Counted from the stretch's first letter, positions 26,805 through 37,244 are shown. The stretch: 64,000 bases of DNA from Pedobacter arcticus A12 (GCF_000302595.1 NZ_JH947127.1:388116-452115); one strand, 5' to 3'. Notes: a model not told the origin generated them from the sequence alone. Numbers and translations: made by a program.

Positions 26805-27992
26805 GTGGATAAAGAAGATTATAAAAAATTATTAGAAAAATATTTAAACAACGAGTTGGTTGAAGACGAGTTGTCTTATTTTTTGGAGCAAACAGCAACC
26901 AATGAAGAGTGGTTTTATGAAAATTTTGATCAAATTGATGAGACAAAATTAGGTGGAATTTTTGACGATGAAACCGGTTTCCAAAATATATTGAGCCATA
27001 CCGAATTTTCAAATGCAGCTAAAGAAAATACCAGATCGCTCATTCCTACAATTTTAAGGTACGCGGCTATATTTATTGTATTTGGGGCAGTTTCTTTAGT
27101 AGCCTATCAGTATTTCTCTAATGATCAAACGCAGAATTTTAAAGACTCAACTACCCTAATCACTAAAAGTAACATTACACTTTCAGAAAATAGTTCCTTA
27201 GAAATTAAACTTGCGGATGGAACGCATTTACAGTTAGATGAGGGAAACTTTAACAAAAGAATCAAAAAAGAGGGCATTACTATCGACAAAGACAAAGATG
27301 GCTTAGTTGTTTTACAGCTAACTGCTCAGAAACACATTGGCAACCAGCCCGTGGGCTTTCATGAACTCTCTACACCAAGAGGAGAAGGTTTTACTTTTCA
27401 ATTACCTGACGGTTCAAAAGTTTGGCTTAATACAACCACCAAAATAAAAATACCTGAAGATTTTAACCTCAAAAACCGAACGGTTTATTTAGAAGGGGAA
27501 GCTTTTTTTGATGTGGCCCATAATGCTTCAAAACCATTTTTAATTCACACAGATAATGATATTGTTAAAGTTTTAGGAACCGCTTTTAACGTTAAATCAT
27601 ACTCGCAAGATAAAACCAGCTTTGTCACACTTGTACGTGGATCTGTACAAGTAAACTCCGAAAACAAACAAATTTTACTTAGCCCGGGAGAGCAGTCTGT
27701 TTCTAATAAAAGTAGCGGCGACCTAGCCAAGAAAAAAGTAGATGTCGATCAGTTTATTGCATGGAAGAACGGTTATTTCAAATTTGTTGATCAACCTATT
27801 CATGAGATTATAAAAGAATTAATAAAATGGTACGACATTAAAGAGGTAAAATATGAGGTAGATAATAAAGAAAGATTTACAGCAAGTATCAAACGGTCAC
27901 GCAACCTCAGTGATGTATTGAGCAATATAGAGAAGATTTCGAATTTACAATTTACTATAAAAGAAGGGAGGCTAATTGTAAAAGAAAAATAA
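26805..27992 (+). CDS. FecR-family anti-sigma factor
   Basis: A 395-residue protein starting with GTG at 26805. The cytoplasmic N-terminal part (about 1-85) has a small anti-sigma domain, followed by one membrane segment (TILRYAAIFIVFGAVSLVAYQYF) and a periplasmic FecR domain (about 190-300, RGEGFTFQLPDGSKVWLNTTTKIKIP and YLEGEAFFDVAHNASKPFLIHT). A C-terminal DUF4974 domain (about 315-395, FKFVDQPIHEIIKELIKWYDI) contacts the STN domain of the partner SusC. A 166-base gap separates it from the sigma gene, so it may have its own promoter. Confidence 0.93.
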   Translation: MDKEDYKKLLEKYLNNELVEDELSYFLEQTATNEEWFYENFDQIDETKLGGIFDDETGFQNILSHTEFSNAAKENTRSLIPTILRYAAIFIVFGAVSLVAYQYFSNDQTQNFKDSTTLITKSNITLSENSSLEIKLADGTHLQLDEGNFNKRIKKEGITIDKDKDGLVVLQLTAQKHIGNQPVGFHELSTPRGEGFTFQLPDGSKVWLNTTTKIKIPEDFNLKNRTVYLEGEAFFDVAHNASKPFLIHTDNDIVKVLGTAFNVKSYSQDKTSFVTLVRGSVQVNSENKQILLSPGEQSVSNKSSGDLAKKKVDVDQFIAWKNGYFKFVDQPIHEIIKELIKWYDIKEVKYEVDNKERFTASIKRSRNLSDVLSNIEKISNLQFTIKEGRLIVKEK

Positions 27993-28003
27993 CCAAAACA
28001 AAA

Positions 28004-28029
28004 AGCGAAGGTGCTCTAACACCCCCGCT
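28004..28029 (+). promoter_or_regulatory. Hairpin in the fecR-susC leader
   Basis: AGCG and GGTG (28004-28013) pair with CACC and CGCT (28020-28029), with a small AA/CC internal loop. There is no T tract. It lies 52 bases before the susC start and could control susC translation or mRNA stability; role not shown. Confidence 0.4.
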
Positions 28030-28081
28030 AAACAAATTTGATTAAGCAATCCAATTATAGCAATCAACCAAATTTATTCAA

Positions 28082-31000
28082 ATGTATAAAAATTTATGTA
28101 GTTATCCATTAGGCAATTACGCCCTAATCGTCAGAAAAGCTCTGCTCATTATGAAACTAATTACCTGCTGTCTATTTGGCATTTTAATGCAAGTACACGC
28201 AACAGGTTTTGGTCAAAAAATAACACTCGAGGCAAAAAGTGCAAGCTTAAAGCAAGTTCTCAATCAAATTCAACTCCAAACAGATTACGACTTTATTTAT
28301 AATTCATCCTATATCCGCAATCTAAATGTGGATTATCACGTGAAGAACAAAGAGTTAAATCAAGTTCTTGAGGATATTCTGTCTCCAAAAGGTTTGGTGT
28401 TTTTTATTGATAACAACACTGTTTTAATCACTAAAAAATCGGAAGTAAATGCGAATAAAATGCAGGTACAACCAATTTCTGGAGTAGTAAATGATGATCA
28501 AAACAGTCCTATCCCAGGCGCTGTTGTTAAAATCGCAAACTCTAATGTGGGAACCCTTACTGATATAAACGGCAACTTTAAACTGCTAAGTCCAAGCAAT
28601 GAAGGTGTACTGATTATATCTATGTTGGGCTACCAAACTATGGAAGTACCCTACAAAGTAGGCGAAGGTGTGTCGATAATTTTAAAAGAAGAAAAAAAAT
28701 TATTAAACGAGATTGTTGTAGTAGGTTACGGAAGCCAGAAGCGGGCCAACCTAACTGGTGCTGTTGCGCAGATTAACACCGCCGACATAGCGCTTCGTCC
28801 AGATGCAAACATTGCAACTGCCCTGCAAGGTTTGTTACCCGGATTAAATATTCAGGTAAACAACGGAGATCCAACAGCAACACCAGAACTAAATGTTAGA
28901 GGGTTTAACTCCATCAATGGTGGAAGTCCATTGGTATTAATTGATGGGATAGAAGGCAATATTGCCAGAGTTAACCCGAATGATATTGAGAGTGTAACGG
29001 TTTTAAAAGATGCCGCTTCTTCAGCAATTTATGGAGCAAGAGGTTCTTTTGGCGTTATTTTGATAACCACTAAACAAGGTAAAGCTGGTAAAATGTCGGT
29101 AGATTATACAAATAACTTCGCCTGGACACAACCAACCACCAGAACAGATTTCTTATCTGATCCTTACGTTTTTGCGAAAACCGTTGATGCCGCACTTTAC
29201 GGCTATAATGGCACAAATTATACTGGCTATAATGATTTAGATTATGAAGCCTTAAAAATGGTGGCAAACGGGGAAATCCCTCCTTTTAATGAGCTACAGA
29301 ATAATGGTACGTATAAGTTTTTTGGTAATACCAATTGGTACGATTACATGTTTAAAAAGTTCCAAGCCTCAAACTTCCATAACATTGCTATTTCTGGCGG
29401 AACAGATAAACTTAGAGGCTATTTATCAGGGCGTGTATACGACCGTGAAACGATTAATAATATACCTAAAGACTCTAATATGGACAGGTATAATCTTAAA
29501 TCTAACTTGGTATTCAATCCAAATCCATGGTTAGAACTGAGTAACAACATCCAGTTTATTAACGAGAAAGACAAAGAATACGGAGGTTATAGAAGTGGCT
29601 ACGGAGGTTTATGGAGTACCACAACATGGTATAATTTATTTCCTTTTTACCCAAATTTCGTAAACGGTATACCAACAGACGTAGGCGTAGGAGGAAGTGG
29701 CGGACAAGGCGGAAGCGCTGCAATGGAGGCTGGAAACAATTGGAGATTATTTGGAACAGAGGAGTTTACCAATACATTTAGAGTAAAAGTTACCCCAATT
29801 AAAAACCTTGTTTTAAACTTGGATTATAGTAATCGTTTTGAAAACACATCAACAACTTACAGAACCAACGAATTTGAGTTTTTATCCAATAGTAAGTTAG
29901 ATTATATTACTTCGGGTGTTAACCAATTGGGTGAATATCGCTGGAAAGACAAGTACAACGCACTAAATATATTTGGAACTTATAGTGTGAACGTAAATAA
30001 AGATCATCATGTAAAATTGCTTTTAGGTTATAACCAGGAAGAATTTGATAGAGATCGGATTTTTGCGGAATCAAATGGTTTATTAATCAGAGACCTATCC
30101 AACTTAGCATTAGGAACATCCTACAGTAGCATCAACGGATCTGCTACTAACTGGGCAGTACAAGGCTTTTTTGGCAGATTTAACTACGATTATAAAAATA
30201 AATATCTGTTAGAAATCAATTCACGCTATGACGGGTCTTCGAGATTTCCAGAAAACAGTCGCTGGGGATTTTTTCCTTCAGTTTCAACAGGTTGGCAGGT
30301 TGACAGAGAAGATTTTTGGGCACCGATGCAAAAGTATGTGTCTGCCCTTAAAATCAGAGGCTCTTACGGGCAGTTAGGTAACCAAACTGTTGGTGTAAAT
30401 ACTTTTAAACAACTGATGAAAGTTGGCCAATCTACTTGGCTTGATAATGGAATGCCCGTTATTTATGCAGGCGCACCCAATCCATTACCAAAAGTAGTAA
30501 CCTGGGAAACAACAAAAAGTTTAGATCTTGGTGTAGATATCGGTTTCTTAGCTAATAAGCTCTTTGTTAATTTTGATCTGTATAAAAAGATTACAGATGG
30601 CATGTATTTGCCAGGAAAACCCCTACCAGCTGTATTTGGTGCTGCAGAGCCTAGGGAGAATTATGCTTCTTTAGAGAACAAAGGTTTTGAACTTGGACTT
30701 AGTTACAGCGATAAATTTAACGTAGCGGGTTCGCCCCTAAATTTCAGTGTTTCGGCCAACGTTTCAAACTTTATCGGTACAATCACCAAATATGACAATC
30801 CTAACGGCTTAATGAGTACGTATTGGGAAGGCCAGCGTTTAGGTCAAATGTGGGGATATAAAGTTGACGGACAGTTCCAATCTGATGCCGACGCTTTAGC
30901 TTATCAAAACTCGTTCACTAAACCTTCCAATTCTTTAGGAAATGTATACAATTACATTTTAAACGTAGTGCAAAACAGTGAATGGAATCATTTAAAAGCG

Positions 31001-31651
31001 GGCGACATCAAATATCTTGACACAGATGGTGACGGACGAATCGACAAAGGAGATTACACACTTGCAGACCATGGCGACTTAGTGCCAATTGGAAATGCCA
31101 TGCCTCAGTTTCCTTTCGGTGCAAACTTAAATGCAAACTGGAAAATTTTTGATTTCTCAGTTGCAGTTGCGGGCGTTGGTAAACAAGATTGGTACCCCAC
31201 TGGTGACATTTATTGGGGTCCGTTCCAAAGACCATATTTATCATTTATAAGAAAAGATTTAATTGATAATGCTTGGACTCCAAACAATACCCAAAACACT
31301 TATCCACAAATCTACAGAGGGTATGCTTCCTTAAACGGCGGTAGGTCTTTGTATGAAATGAATGATTATTACATGGAAAGTGTGGCTTATTTAAGGGTTA
31401 AAAATCTTAGTCTTGGAATTACCGTTCCCCAAAAATTCACCAAAAAATTTAACATCGAAAAAATGAGGCTGTTCTTTAGTGGCGAAAACATTCTTACGTG
31501 GAGTTTTGGTGGCCTAACCAAGTATATTGATCCAGAGCAGGCTGGTTCTGCGGTAAGTTACTCTAACCCAGCAAATGCTGTTGGCAGAGCGGATCTTCGC
31601 GATTATCCAATGGGTAAAACTTATTCTTTTGGACTCAATATCAATTTATAA
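28082..31651 (+). CDS. SusC/RagA TonB-linked outer-membrane protein with STN domain
   Basis: A 1189-residue transporter. After a signal peptide (LLIMKLITCCLFGILMQVHATGFGQ) comes an STN domain (about 50-115, LKQVLNQIQLQTDYDFIYNSS), then CarboxypepD_reg (about 130-205, PISGVVNDDQNSPIPGAVVKI), the plug with EIVVVGYGSQKRANLTGAV and VNPNDIESVTVLKDAASSAIYGARGSFGVILITTK, and a barrel ending in YSFGLNINL. The STN domain marks it as a signalling transporter that talks to FecR. Start at 28082 adds a short leader before the signal peptide, as in relatives. SusD follows by 18 bases. The substrate is a matter of context, discussed under the locus finding. Confidence 0.95.
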   Translation: MYKNLCSYPLGNYALIVRKALLIMKLITCCLFGILMQVHATGFGQKITLEAKSASLKQVLNQIQLQTDYDFIYNSSYIRNLNVDYHVKNKELNQVLEDILSPKGLVFFIDNNTVLITKKSEVNANKMQVQPISGVVNDDQNSPIPGAVVKIANSNVGTLTDINGNFKLLSPSNEGVLIISMLGYQTMEVPYKVGEGVSIILKEEKKLLNEIVVVGYGSQKRANLTGAVAQINTADIALRPDANIATALQGLLPGLNIQVNNGDPTATPELNVRGFNSINGGSPLVLIDGIEGNIARVNPNDIESVTVLKDAASSAIYGARGSFGVILITTKQGKAGKMSVDYTNNFAWTQPTTRTDFLSDPYVFAKTVDAALYGYNGTNYTGYNDLDYEALKMVANGEIPPFNELQNNGTYKFFGNTNWYDYMFKKFQASNFHNIAISGGTDKLRGYLSGRVYDRETINNIPKDSNMDRYNLKSNLVFNPNPWLELSNNIQFINEKDKEYGGYRSGYGGLWSTTTWYNLFPFYPNFVNGIPTDVGVGGSGGQGGSAAMEAGNNWRLFGTEEFTNTFRVKVTPIKNLVLNLDYSNRFENTSTTYRTNEFEFLSNSKLDYITSGVNQLGEYRWKDKYNALNIFGTYSVNVNKDHHVKLLLGYNQEEFDRDRIFAESNGLLIRDLSNLALGTSYSSINGSATNWAVQGFFGRFNYDYKNKYLLEINSRYDGSSRFPENSRWGFFPSVSTGWQVDREDFWAPMQKYVSALKIRGSYGQLGNQTVGVNTFKQLMKVGQSTWLDNGMPVIYAGAPNPLPKVVTWETTKSLDLGVDIGFLANKLFVNFDLYKKITDGMYLPGKPLPAVFGAAEPRENYASLENKGFELGLSYSDKFNVAGSPLNFSVSANVSNFIGTITKYDNPNGLMSTYWEGQRLGQMWGYKVDGQFQSDADALAYQNSFTKPSNSLGNVYNYILNVVQNSEWNHLKAGDIKYLDTDGDGRIDKGDYTLADHGDLVPIGNAMPQFPFGANLNANWKIFDFSVAVAGVGKQDWYPTGDIYWGPFQRPYLSFIRKDLIDNAWTPNNTQNTYPQIYRGYASLNGGRSLYEMNDYYMESVAYLRVKNLSLGITVPQKFTKKFNIEKMRLFFSGENILTWSFGGLTKYIDPEQAGSAVSYSNPANAVGRADLRDYPMGKTYSFGLNINL

Positions 31652-31669
31652 ACACTTAAAAGATACGAG

Positions 31670-33436
31670 ATGAAACGATATAAATTATTGCTTGCCGTTG
31701 CAGTAAGCATTAGCACCATACTTACTTCTTGTAATAAGGATTTTTTAGATCGACCTGCTGAAGATCAGGTAGAAGCTGAGTTTTTCTTTAATACACCAAA
31801 GGATTTAGAAGTAGCTACAAATGACTTTTATACCATGCTTGCAACAACAACAGTTTATTCTGATGATGCTGCATCTGACAACATTGTTCCACTAATTGCT
31901 GCTGACCGCGTTAGAGGCAACAGAATTGTACCGACCGCTAGCGGGAGCGGTGGATGGTCTTGGGCTCGATTACGTAGTATAAATTATTTTTTAGCTAATT
32001 ATACCAAAGTAAAAGATGAACAAGCAAGGGCTAAATATAGTGGGATTGCTAAATTCTTTAGAGCTTATTTCTATTATACCAAAGTAAAAACTTTTGGCGA
32101 TGTTCCTTGGTACAACAAAGTTTTAACTGCCAATGACCCCGACTTGTACAAAGCAAGAGATTCCAGAATTTTAGTTATGGACTCCGTTATGGCTGATATA
32201 GATTACGCAATAGCAAACATCCCTGCAGATAAGCAGCTCTCTAAAATCACAAAGTACACGGCTTTACTATTAAAAGCAAGAATCGCTCTTTTTGAAGGCA
32301 CTTTTAGAAAATACCACGGCATAACTGGCTATCAGCATTTTTTAGAGGAAGCAGCAGCAGCTTCGGAAACTTTGATGAACACTGGGGCATATACGCTTTT
32401 CAAAACAGGTGGTAAAGATAATGCCTATAGGGATTTGTTTGCCCGTAACAATCAAGACGATGTAGAGACGATTCTATCAGCAGATTTTGAACCCGCTATA
32501 CAACAGCACAATTTAGGTTACCTGATGACCTCTCCTACCGCAGGAGCCTGGGGCATTACTAAAGATGTAATCAACAGCTACTTAATGACGGACGGAACGC
32601 CTTTCACCAATCAAGCAAATTTTAAAACTAAGGGCTATTATGAGGAGTTTCAAAACCGTGACCCTAGGCTAGTACAAACAACAGCTGGTCCGTCGTTTAG
32701 AGTTAAAGGAGCAACAGCTAATGAGCCCGTTACCTTAAATTTAACCACAACGGGTTATAGAGTAATCAAAGCATTACCTACCCGCGACCAATGGGGAACT
32801 GCTGGTTATTTTGATCTTATCCTATTTAGATACGCAGAAGCATTACTGATTTTTGCAGAAGCAAAGGCAGAACTAAATACCCTTACCCAAGCAGATTTGA
32901 ACAAATCGATCAATCTTTTAAGAGCAAGAGTAGAAATGCCTGCGCTAAATCTGGTAACAGCCAACGCAAATCCAGATGCTTATCAGGAAGCGATGTATGT
33001 AAATGTAGAACAGGGAACAAACAAAGGTGTGATATTAGAAATCAGAAGAGAGCGAAGAATAGAAATGTTTAATGAAGGACTTAGATGGGATGATTTGATG
33101 CGTTGGAAAGCGGGTGCAAAAGTTACGCAGCCTATGGTAGGAATTTATTTCTCAGGTGTTGGAGCATTTGATTTTACAGGAAATGGAAACGCCGACGTTT
33201 TTGTAAGTACAGGTAGTACATCTGGTGCACCTGCGTCTGTAACCTCATTCATCAATATTCAACAAAGAACGCTACGTAATCCACTTAACGGCTTGCCTAA
33301 CAGTTCAGCCGGAAACCTGGATCCGTTTTCTCAAGGCGGTGCCTTTGATGAGTTGAAAGACTACTTAGCCCCTCTTCCTTTAGAAGACTTAAAACTAAAT
33401 CCAAAGCTGGAACAAAACCCTAAATGGGATAAATAA
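31670..33436 (+). CDS. SusD/RagB surface lipoprotein
   Basis: A 588-residue lipoprotein with a lipobox ending STILTSC (Cys acylated), followed by NKDFLDRPAEDQ. SusD TPR-type features are GIAKFFRAYFYYTKVKTFGDVPWY and IRRERRIEMFNEGLRWDDLMRWK. It forms the lid on the SusC barrel and binds ligand. The C-terminus contains typical APLPLEDLKLNPKLEQNPKW. Eighteen bases from SusC, same operon. Confidence 0.95.
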   Translation: MKRYKLLLAVAVSISTILTSCNKDFLDRPAEDQVEAEFFFNTPKDLEVATNDFYTMLATTTVYSDDAASDNIVPLIAADRVRGNRIVPTASGSGGWSWARLRSINYFLANYTKVKDEQARAKYSGIAKFFRAYFYYTKVKTFGDVPWYNKVLTANDPDLYKARDSRILVMDSVMADIDYAIANIPADKQLSKITKYTALLLKARIALFEGTFRKYHGITGYQHFLEEAAAASETLMNTGAYTLFKTGGKDNAYRDLFARNNQDDVETILSADFEPAIQQHNLGYLMTSPTAGAWGITKDVINSYLMTDGTPFTNQANFKTKGYYEEFQNRDPRLVQTTAGPSFRVKGATANEPVTLNLTTTGYRVIKALPTRDQWGTAGYFDLILFRYAEALLIFAEAKAELNTLTQADLNKSINLLRARVEMPALNLVTANANPDAYQEAMYVNVEQGTNKGVILEIRRERRIEMFNEGLRWDDLMRWKAGAKVTQPMVGIYFSGVGAFDFTGNGNADVFVSTGSTSGAPASVTSFINIQQRTLRNPLNGLPNSSAGNLDPFSQGGAFDELKDYLAPLPLEDLKLNPKLEQNPKWDK

Positions 33437-33464
33437 TTAATCTTTCACACATAAATTATAAATT

Positions 33465-35162
33465 ATGGAAAGTCGCAATGTATTAAAGTTTTTCACACTC
33501 ATGCTATTAGCAACCATTTTCTTTGGATGCAAGAAATCTGATGAGCAATTTGAAAAAAAATTATTGGTAAATACCGATTATATAGAAGTAGCTAGCAAAA
33601 GTAATTCTTACTCGTTTGAAATATTATCAAACCAAGATATTTCCCTAGCAACCGATGTAGACTGGATTGTATTTGACACCGCTGCTTTAGCAAAAGGAAA
33701 ACATACTATCCGTTTTACTGCACAAAAGAACGAAGATGAAGAGCGAAGCGGTACCATATCGGTCAAAATTAGCGACGAGTTAACCAAAGATATCTTAGTG
33801 ATTCAGGAAGCTGGATTAGTCAACATCTTTTATGTTAAAAATGGCGCTACAGGTAACGGACGTTCCTGGGATCAGGCAACTGATTTAGTTACGGCAATAA
33901 CCAATTCAACCAGCGGTAGTATCATTCATATTGCAGCAGGAACTTACATCCCTTCAAAAACCATAACCAACGGAGAATCTGCAAACGCGGGAGACAAAAC
34001 ATTTGAGATTAACAAAAACATTAGTCTTATTGGTGGTTATCCTGCAAATGCAACTGACGGAACTGTTGCTAACCCACAACTGTACAAAACTATTTTCTCT
34101 GGAAAACAGGCTGATGGATCAGAATCATTCCATGTAGTTACTATTTCGGCACCCATTGCAACCGGCGAAAAAGTAAGTATTGAAGGCATTATCGTAAAAG
34201 AAGGAAATGCTACGGATAGAGGAATAAACATCACCCTTAATGGAAATCAATTTAGCCGAGGAATGGGCGGCGGAATGCTAATTGGTGGATCAACAGTATT
34301 ATTAAAAGATGTAGATATTATAGAAAACGTTGCAAGTGCAAAATCAGGCATTGCCGGGCTTTGTGCAGGCTTATATGTGTTTGGTAATGCAAATTTAGAA
34401 ATGCAAAGCTGTAAAGTAAATAACAACAGCAACACGGCAAACAATGGAGGTGGTTTATGGGTTTACGGATCTAAAGCATATATCTACAACTCACAAGTCA
34501 ATAATAATTACGCAAAAGGTACTGCTGGCGGTGTTCACTCCTACCCTAATGCAGAAGTTTACATGTATAACTCTGAGGTTAAAGGCAACAATAATACCTC
34601 ATTTGGAGCTGGTGTGTATGCTCGTGAAAACTCTAAAATATTTCTAATAAATTGTTTGATTACAAACAACGTTACAACGTCTGCAAATGGTGGCGCTGGA
34701 GTAATGCTGTATGATAATTGTGTGGCAAATATCATCAGCAGTACAATTAGCAAAAATATCACTCCAGGCCCAGGCGGTGGTATATTCCGCAGACAGAATA
34801 GTAATTCACTTACATTAATCAACAGTATTGTTTCAGGAAATTCTCAGGCCGGTAGCAGTACAGACGTAGATAGTTATGTAGTTGCTGCAGGTCCATTAGT
34901 GACAACAAGCTCTGTTTTGGGAAGTAAAGCTTATAATAGTTCAGGTTCAGAGCTTACAACTACTTTTAACCCAAGCACCATGTTTGATACGAGTTACAGA
35001 CCTATCGGAAATAACAATCCAGCCTTACAATCTGGTTTAAATGCTTCTCAGCTCGACTTAATTTCTCAAAGTTATAACCCAGTATTAAGTGGGGAAATTC
35101 TTAAAGATATCAATGGCGTATCAAGAGAAGGAAAAACCATTATGGGCGCATTAGCAAACTAA
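33465..35162 (+). CDS. Lipoprotein with BACON domain and right-handed beta-helix
   Basis: A 565-residue lipoprotein with lipobox LLATIFFGC. The N-terminal domain (about 35-120, FEILSNQDISLATDVDWIVFD, RFTAQKNEDEERSGTISVKIS) fits a BACON-type beta-sandwich seen in carbohydrate loci. Residues about 125-500 are a parallel beta-helix of pectate-lyase type, with FYVKNGATGNGRSWDQATDL at the cap and repeated GGG-x-NNN coils (GGMLIGGSTVLLKDVDIIENVA, GAGVYARENSKIFLINCLITNN). I see no catalytic signature of a named lyase family. It is probably surface glycan binding or a lyase/esterase of unknown class. Operonic with SusD (28 bases). Confidence 0.8.
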   Translation: MESRNVLKFFTLMLLATIFFGCKKSDEQFEKKLLVNTDYIEVASKSNSYSFEILSNQDISLATDVDWIVFDTAALAKGKHTIRFTAQKNEDEERSGTISVKISDELTKDILVIQEAGLVNIFYVKNGATGNGRSWDQATDLVTAITNSTSGSIIHIAAGTYIPSKTITNGESANAGDKTFEINKNISLIGGYPANATDGTVANPQLYKTIFSGKQADGSESFHVVTISAPIATGEKVSIEGIIVKEGNATDRGINITLNGNQFSRGMGGGMLIGGSTVLLKDVDIIENVASAKSGIAGLCAGLYVFGNANLEMQSCKVNNNSNTANNGGGLWVYGSKAYIYNSQVNNNYAKGTAGGVHSYPNAEVYMYNSEVKGNNNTSFGAGVYARENSKIFLINCLITNNVTTSANGGAGVMLYDNCVANIISSTISKNITPGPGGGIFRRQNSNSLTLINSIVSGNSQAGSSTDVDSYVVAAGPLVTTSSVLGSKAYNSSGSELTTTFNPSTMFDTSYRPIGNNNPALQSGLNASQLDLISQSYNPVLSGEILKDINGVSREGKTIMGALAN

Positions 35163-35169
35163 GGAACAC

Positions 35170-36327
35170 ATGAGCAAATTTGTTTTAACTCTTAGCATCC
35201 ATTTGTTTTTAGGATTAGCTGGCTATAGCCAGCTAAAACCTAAAAACGTAATGTTGATATTAGGTTCAGATCAAAAACCAATCCTAACCAACCGTGTAAA
35301 AGTTGCTTTAAAGCTTTACCACGCACAACATATCGATAAAATTATTGTTTCTGGAGGTTGCGCCGCACATGCGTCTGCTATTTGTGAGGCTAGCGAAATG
35401 CAACAACAATTAACAGATGGTGGTGTACCAAAAAAAATCATCTATAAAGAAGAAAATTCGAAAACCACTGCGCAGAACTATGTTTACAGCAGAGTTTTAA
35501 AAGATGAGTTTGGCGAGAAAATCATTCAGAAAAATGATAGCTTGATTGTTGTGTCTGACCATTGGCATGCCATTTCAGTGGCTGCGAGGTTTAACCAATA
35601 CGACGGTGTAAAAGCAAAGTTTTTTATAGAAGGGGATTTAACTCCAAAACCCGCAGATTTATTGGATTATGTAGGTATTTACAATAAAGTGCGTGACAAT
35701 AATGAGTTTATCCTAAGAAGTACCTGGCCTACACCCGATGCGGTTTACAATATTAAAGGGAGCACCAATTATATTTTCGCAAACAGAGTTTATACGGTAA
35801 CAACTGGAAAGCCTGAGTCGGCCAAGATAGATTCATTATCAAAGCTTTTTCCAAGATTAACGGTTAACGGAGATCAAAGTATCGATGCCATTGCCAGGGA
35901 TTCGAAAAACGGATGTTTGTTGATTTTCAATAACCTCAACTGTCAGACCCAGTTTGATAATCTTAAAAAGAAGTCGATAAACACACCCTTAAATAAGCTG
36001 GTGAGCAATTTACCTGCAGACGTTAAATGGATAGATGCTGCATTTATCAAAGAAAATCGACTGTATCTATTTACAAAAAACAAACTGATTATAGCTTCCA
36101 GATCAGGCAGTGGTTTTAAAGTGGTAAATATTGATGATGTGAAGAACTGGATAAGCAACTGGCCATATTCATGGGGTAAAGGAGATTTAACAGCTGCAGA
36201 TTATGATGAACAAACAAAAACTATCTATCTGTATAAAAACCGTGAATCCCTAACGATCAACAATCAACAAAAATCAGAAAACAAGCCAGAAAAGCTAGTG
36301 CTTAAATGGCAGGATTTTAAAAACTAA
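35170..36327 (+). CDS. YdcF/SanA-like (DUF218) domain protein with hemopexin-like C-terminus
   Basis: A 385-residue exported protein with signal peptide (MSKFVLTLSIHLFLGLAGYSQ). The first half (about 25-165) is a DUF218/YdcF fold: ILGSDQKPILTNRVKVAL, KIIVSGGCAAHAS, EENSKTTAQNYVYS and VVSDHWHAISVAARF. The second half (about 175-385) has several blocks of the type D-A-A-F-x-K-x-N-R-L-Y-L-F-T-K-x-K (VKWIDAAFIKENRLYLFTKN, LTAADYDEQTKTIYLYKNR), which resemble hemopexin blades. I do not know another family with both. It lies seven bases after the beta-helix gene. Confidence 0.7.
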   Translation: MSKFVLTLSIHLFLGLAGYSQLKPKNVMLILGSDQKPILTNRVKVALKLYHAQHIDKIIVSGGCAAHASAICEASEMQQQLTDGGVPKKIIYKEENSKTTAQNYVYSRVLKDEFGEKIIQKNDSLIVVSDHWHAISVAARFNQYDGVKAKFFIEGDLTPKPADLLDYVGIYNKVRDNNEFILRSTWPTPDAVYNIKGSTNYIFANRVYTVTTGKPESAKIDSLSKLFPRLTVNGDQSIDAIARDSKNGCLLIFNNLNCQTQFDNLKKKSINTPLNKLVSNLPADVKWIDAAFIKENRLYLFTKNKLIIASRSGSGFKVVNIDDVKNWISNWPYSWGKGDLTAADYDEQTKTIYLYKNRESLTINNQQKSENKPEKLVLKWQDFKN

Positions 36328-36332
36328 AAGAC

Positions 36333-37223
36333 ATGAAAAAAATATTTTTTATATTATTTATTTCTACACTACATATTTTAACAGGATGTGCAAAATATGA
36401 AGACGGAACCCAACTTCCGTACGTTGTAGGAACCGTTGATGCAGACAAAGACTTAAAGGATTTAATCGACAACACTCCTTGGGTTAGTAAAAACATTAGT
36501 GACGGTATCGTTTGGAAATATTATCAATTTCCAAACATTTTCGATTCTCGCCAATACATCAACGTTTTCGACATCGATTTAAGCAAAAATTTAAAATTTG
36601 AAATCCCCTACACAAGTACCGCAGATCTTTTTACGGCTAGTCAAGCTGGAGAAAGAAACAACGCTGACATTGCAATAAATGGAAGTTATTTCGGAAATAA
36701 CTATGGTGGTTCCACAGTTTATTTTAGACACGATGGAACAGTAATTACGCAAACTGTAGCAAATTTTGATTCGTTTAGAGAAAATGCGGCTTTCACGCTA
36801 AGTGCTTCAGGCAAACCTTCCATTGTAAAAAAACCTTCGGGCGGTTGGGACCAAGTAAATGCATCCTACGTTTTAGCTGGTGGTCCGCTATTAGTTTATG
36901 AAGGGAAGCCCATTGGCCAATTAAACGCTGTTTTTAATACAACCCGCCACCCACGAACTGTATTGGGAACAACCGACGATAATCATTTACTAATGGTAGT
37001 AATAGATGGAAGATCCTCACAATCACAAGGGTTAACAACTGTTCAATTAACAGAATTAATGATGGCATTAGGCTGTATATATGCTGTTAACATGGACGGG
37101 GGCGGTTCCTCAACAGCTTGGACTAAAGATGATGGAGTTGTTAACCACCCCACCGATAACGGAAAATTTGACCATGATGGACAAAGACCTTTAGGTACAG
37201 CAATTACTGTAACCAAGCAATAA
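36333..37223 (+). CDS. NAGPA-type phosphodiester glycosidase, lipoprotein
   Basis: A 296-residue lipoprotein with lipobox LHILTGC. The catalytic domain (about 90-296) fits the phosphodiester glycosidase (NAGPA/DUF2233) family: AINGSYFGNNYGG, RHPRTVLGTTDDNHLLMVVIDGR and MDGGGSSTAWTKDD. The animal member removes GlcNAc from a GlcNAc-1-phospho-6-mannose diester; bacterial members cleave sugar-1-phosphodiesters. The lipid anchor places it in the periplasm or on the outer surface. It is five bases after the YdcF-like gene and ends the first, tightly packed part of the locus. Confidence 0.82.
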   Translation: MKKIFFILFISTLHILTGCAKYEDGTQLPYVVGTVDADKDLKDLIDNTPWVSKNISDGIVWKYYQFPNIFDSRQYINVFDIDLSKNLKFEIPYTSTADLFTASQAGERNNADIAINGSYFGNNYGGSTVYFRHDGTVITQTVANFDSFRENAAFTLSASGKPSIVKKPSGGWDQVNASYVLAGGPLLVYEGKPIGQLNAVFNTTRHPRTVLGTTDDNHLLMVVIDGRSSQSQGLTTVQLTELMMALGCIYAVNMDGGGSSTAWTKDDGVVNHPTDNGKFDHDGQRPLGTAITVTKQ

Positions 37224-37244
37224 AACTCAAAACTTTAGGATTTA

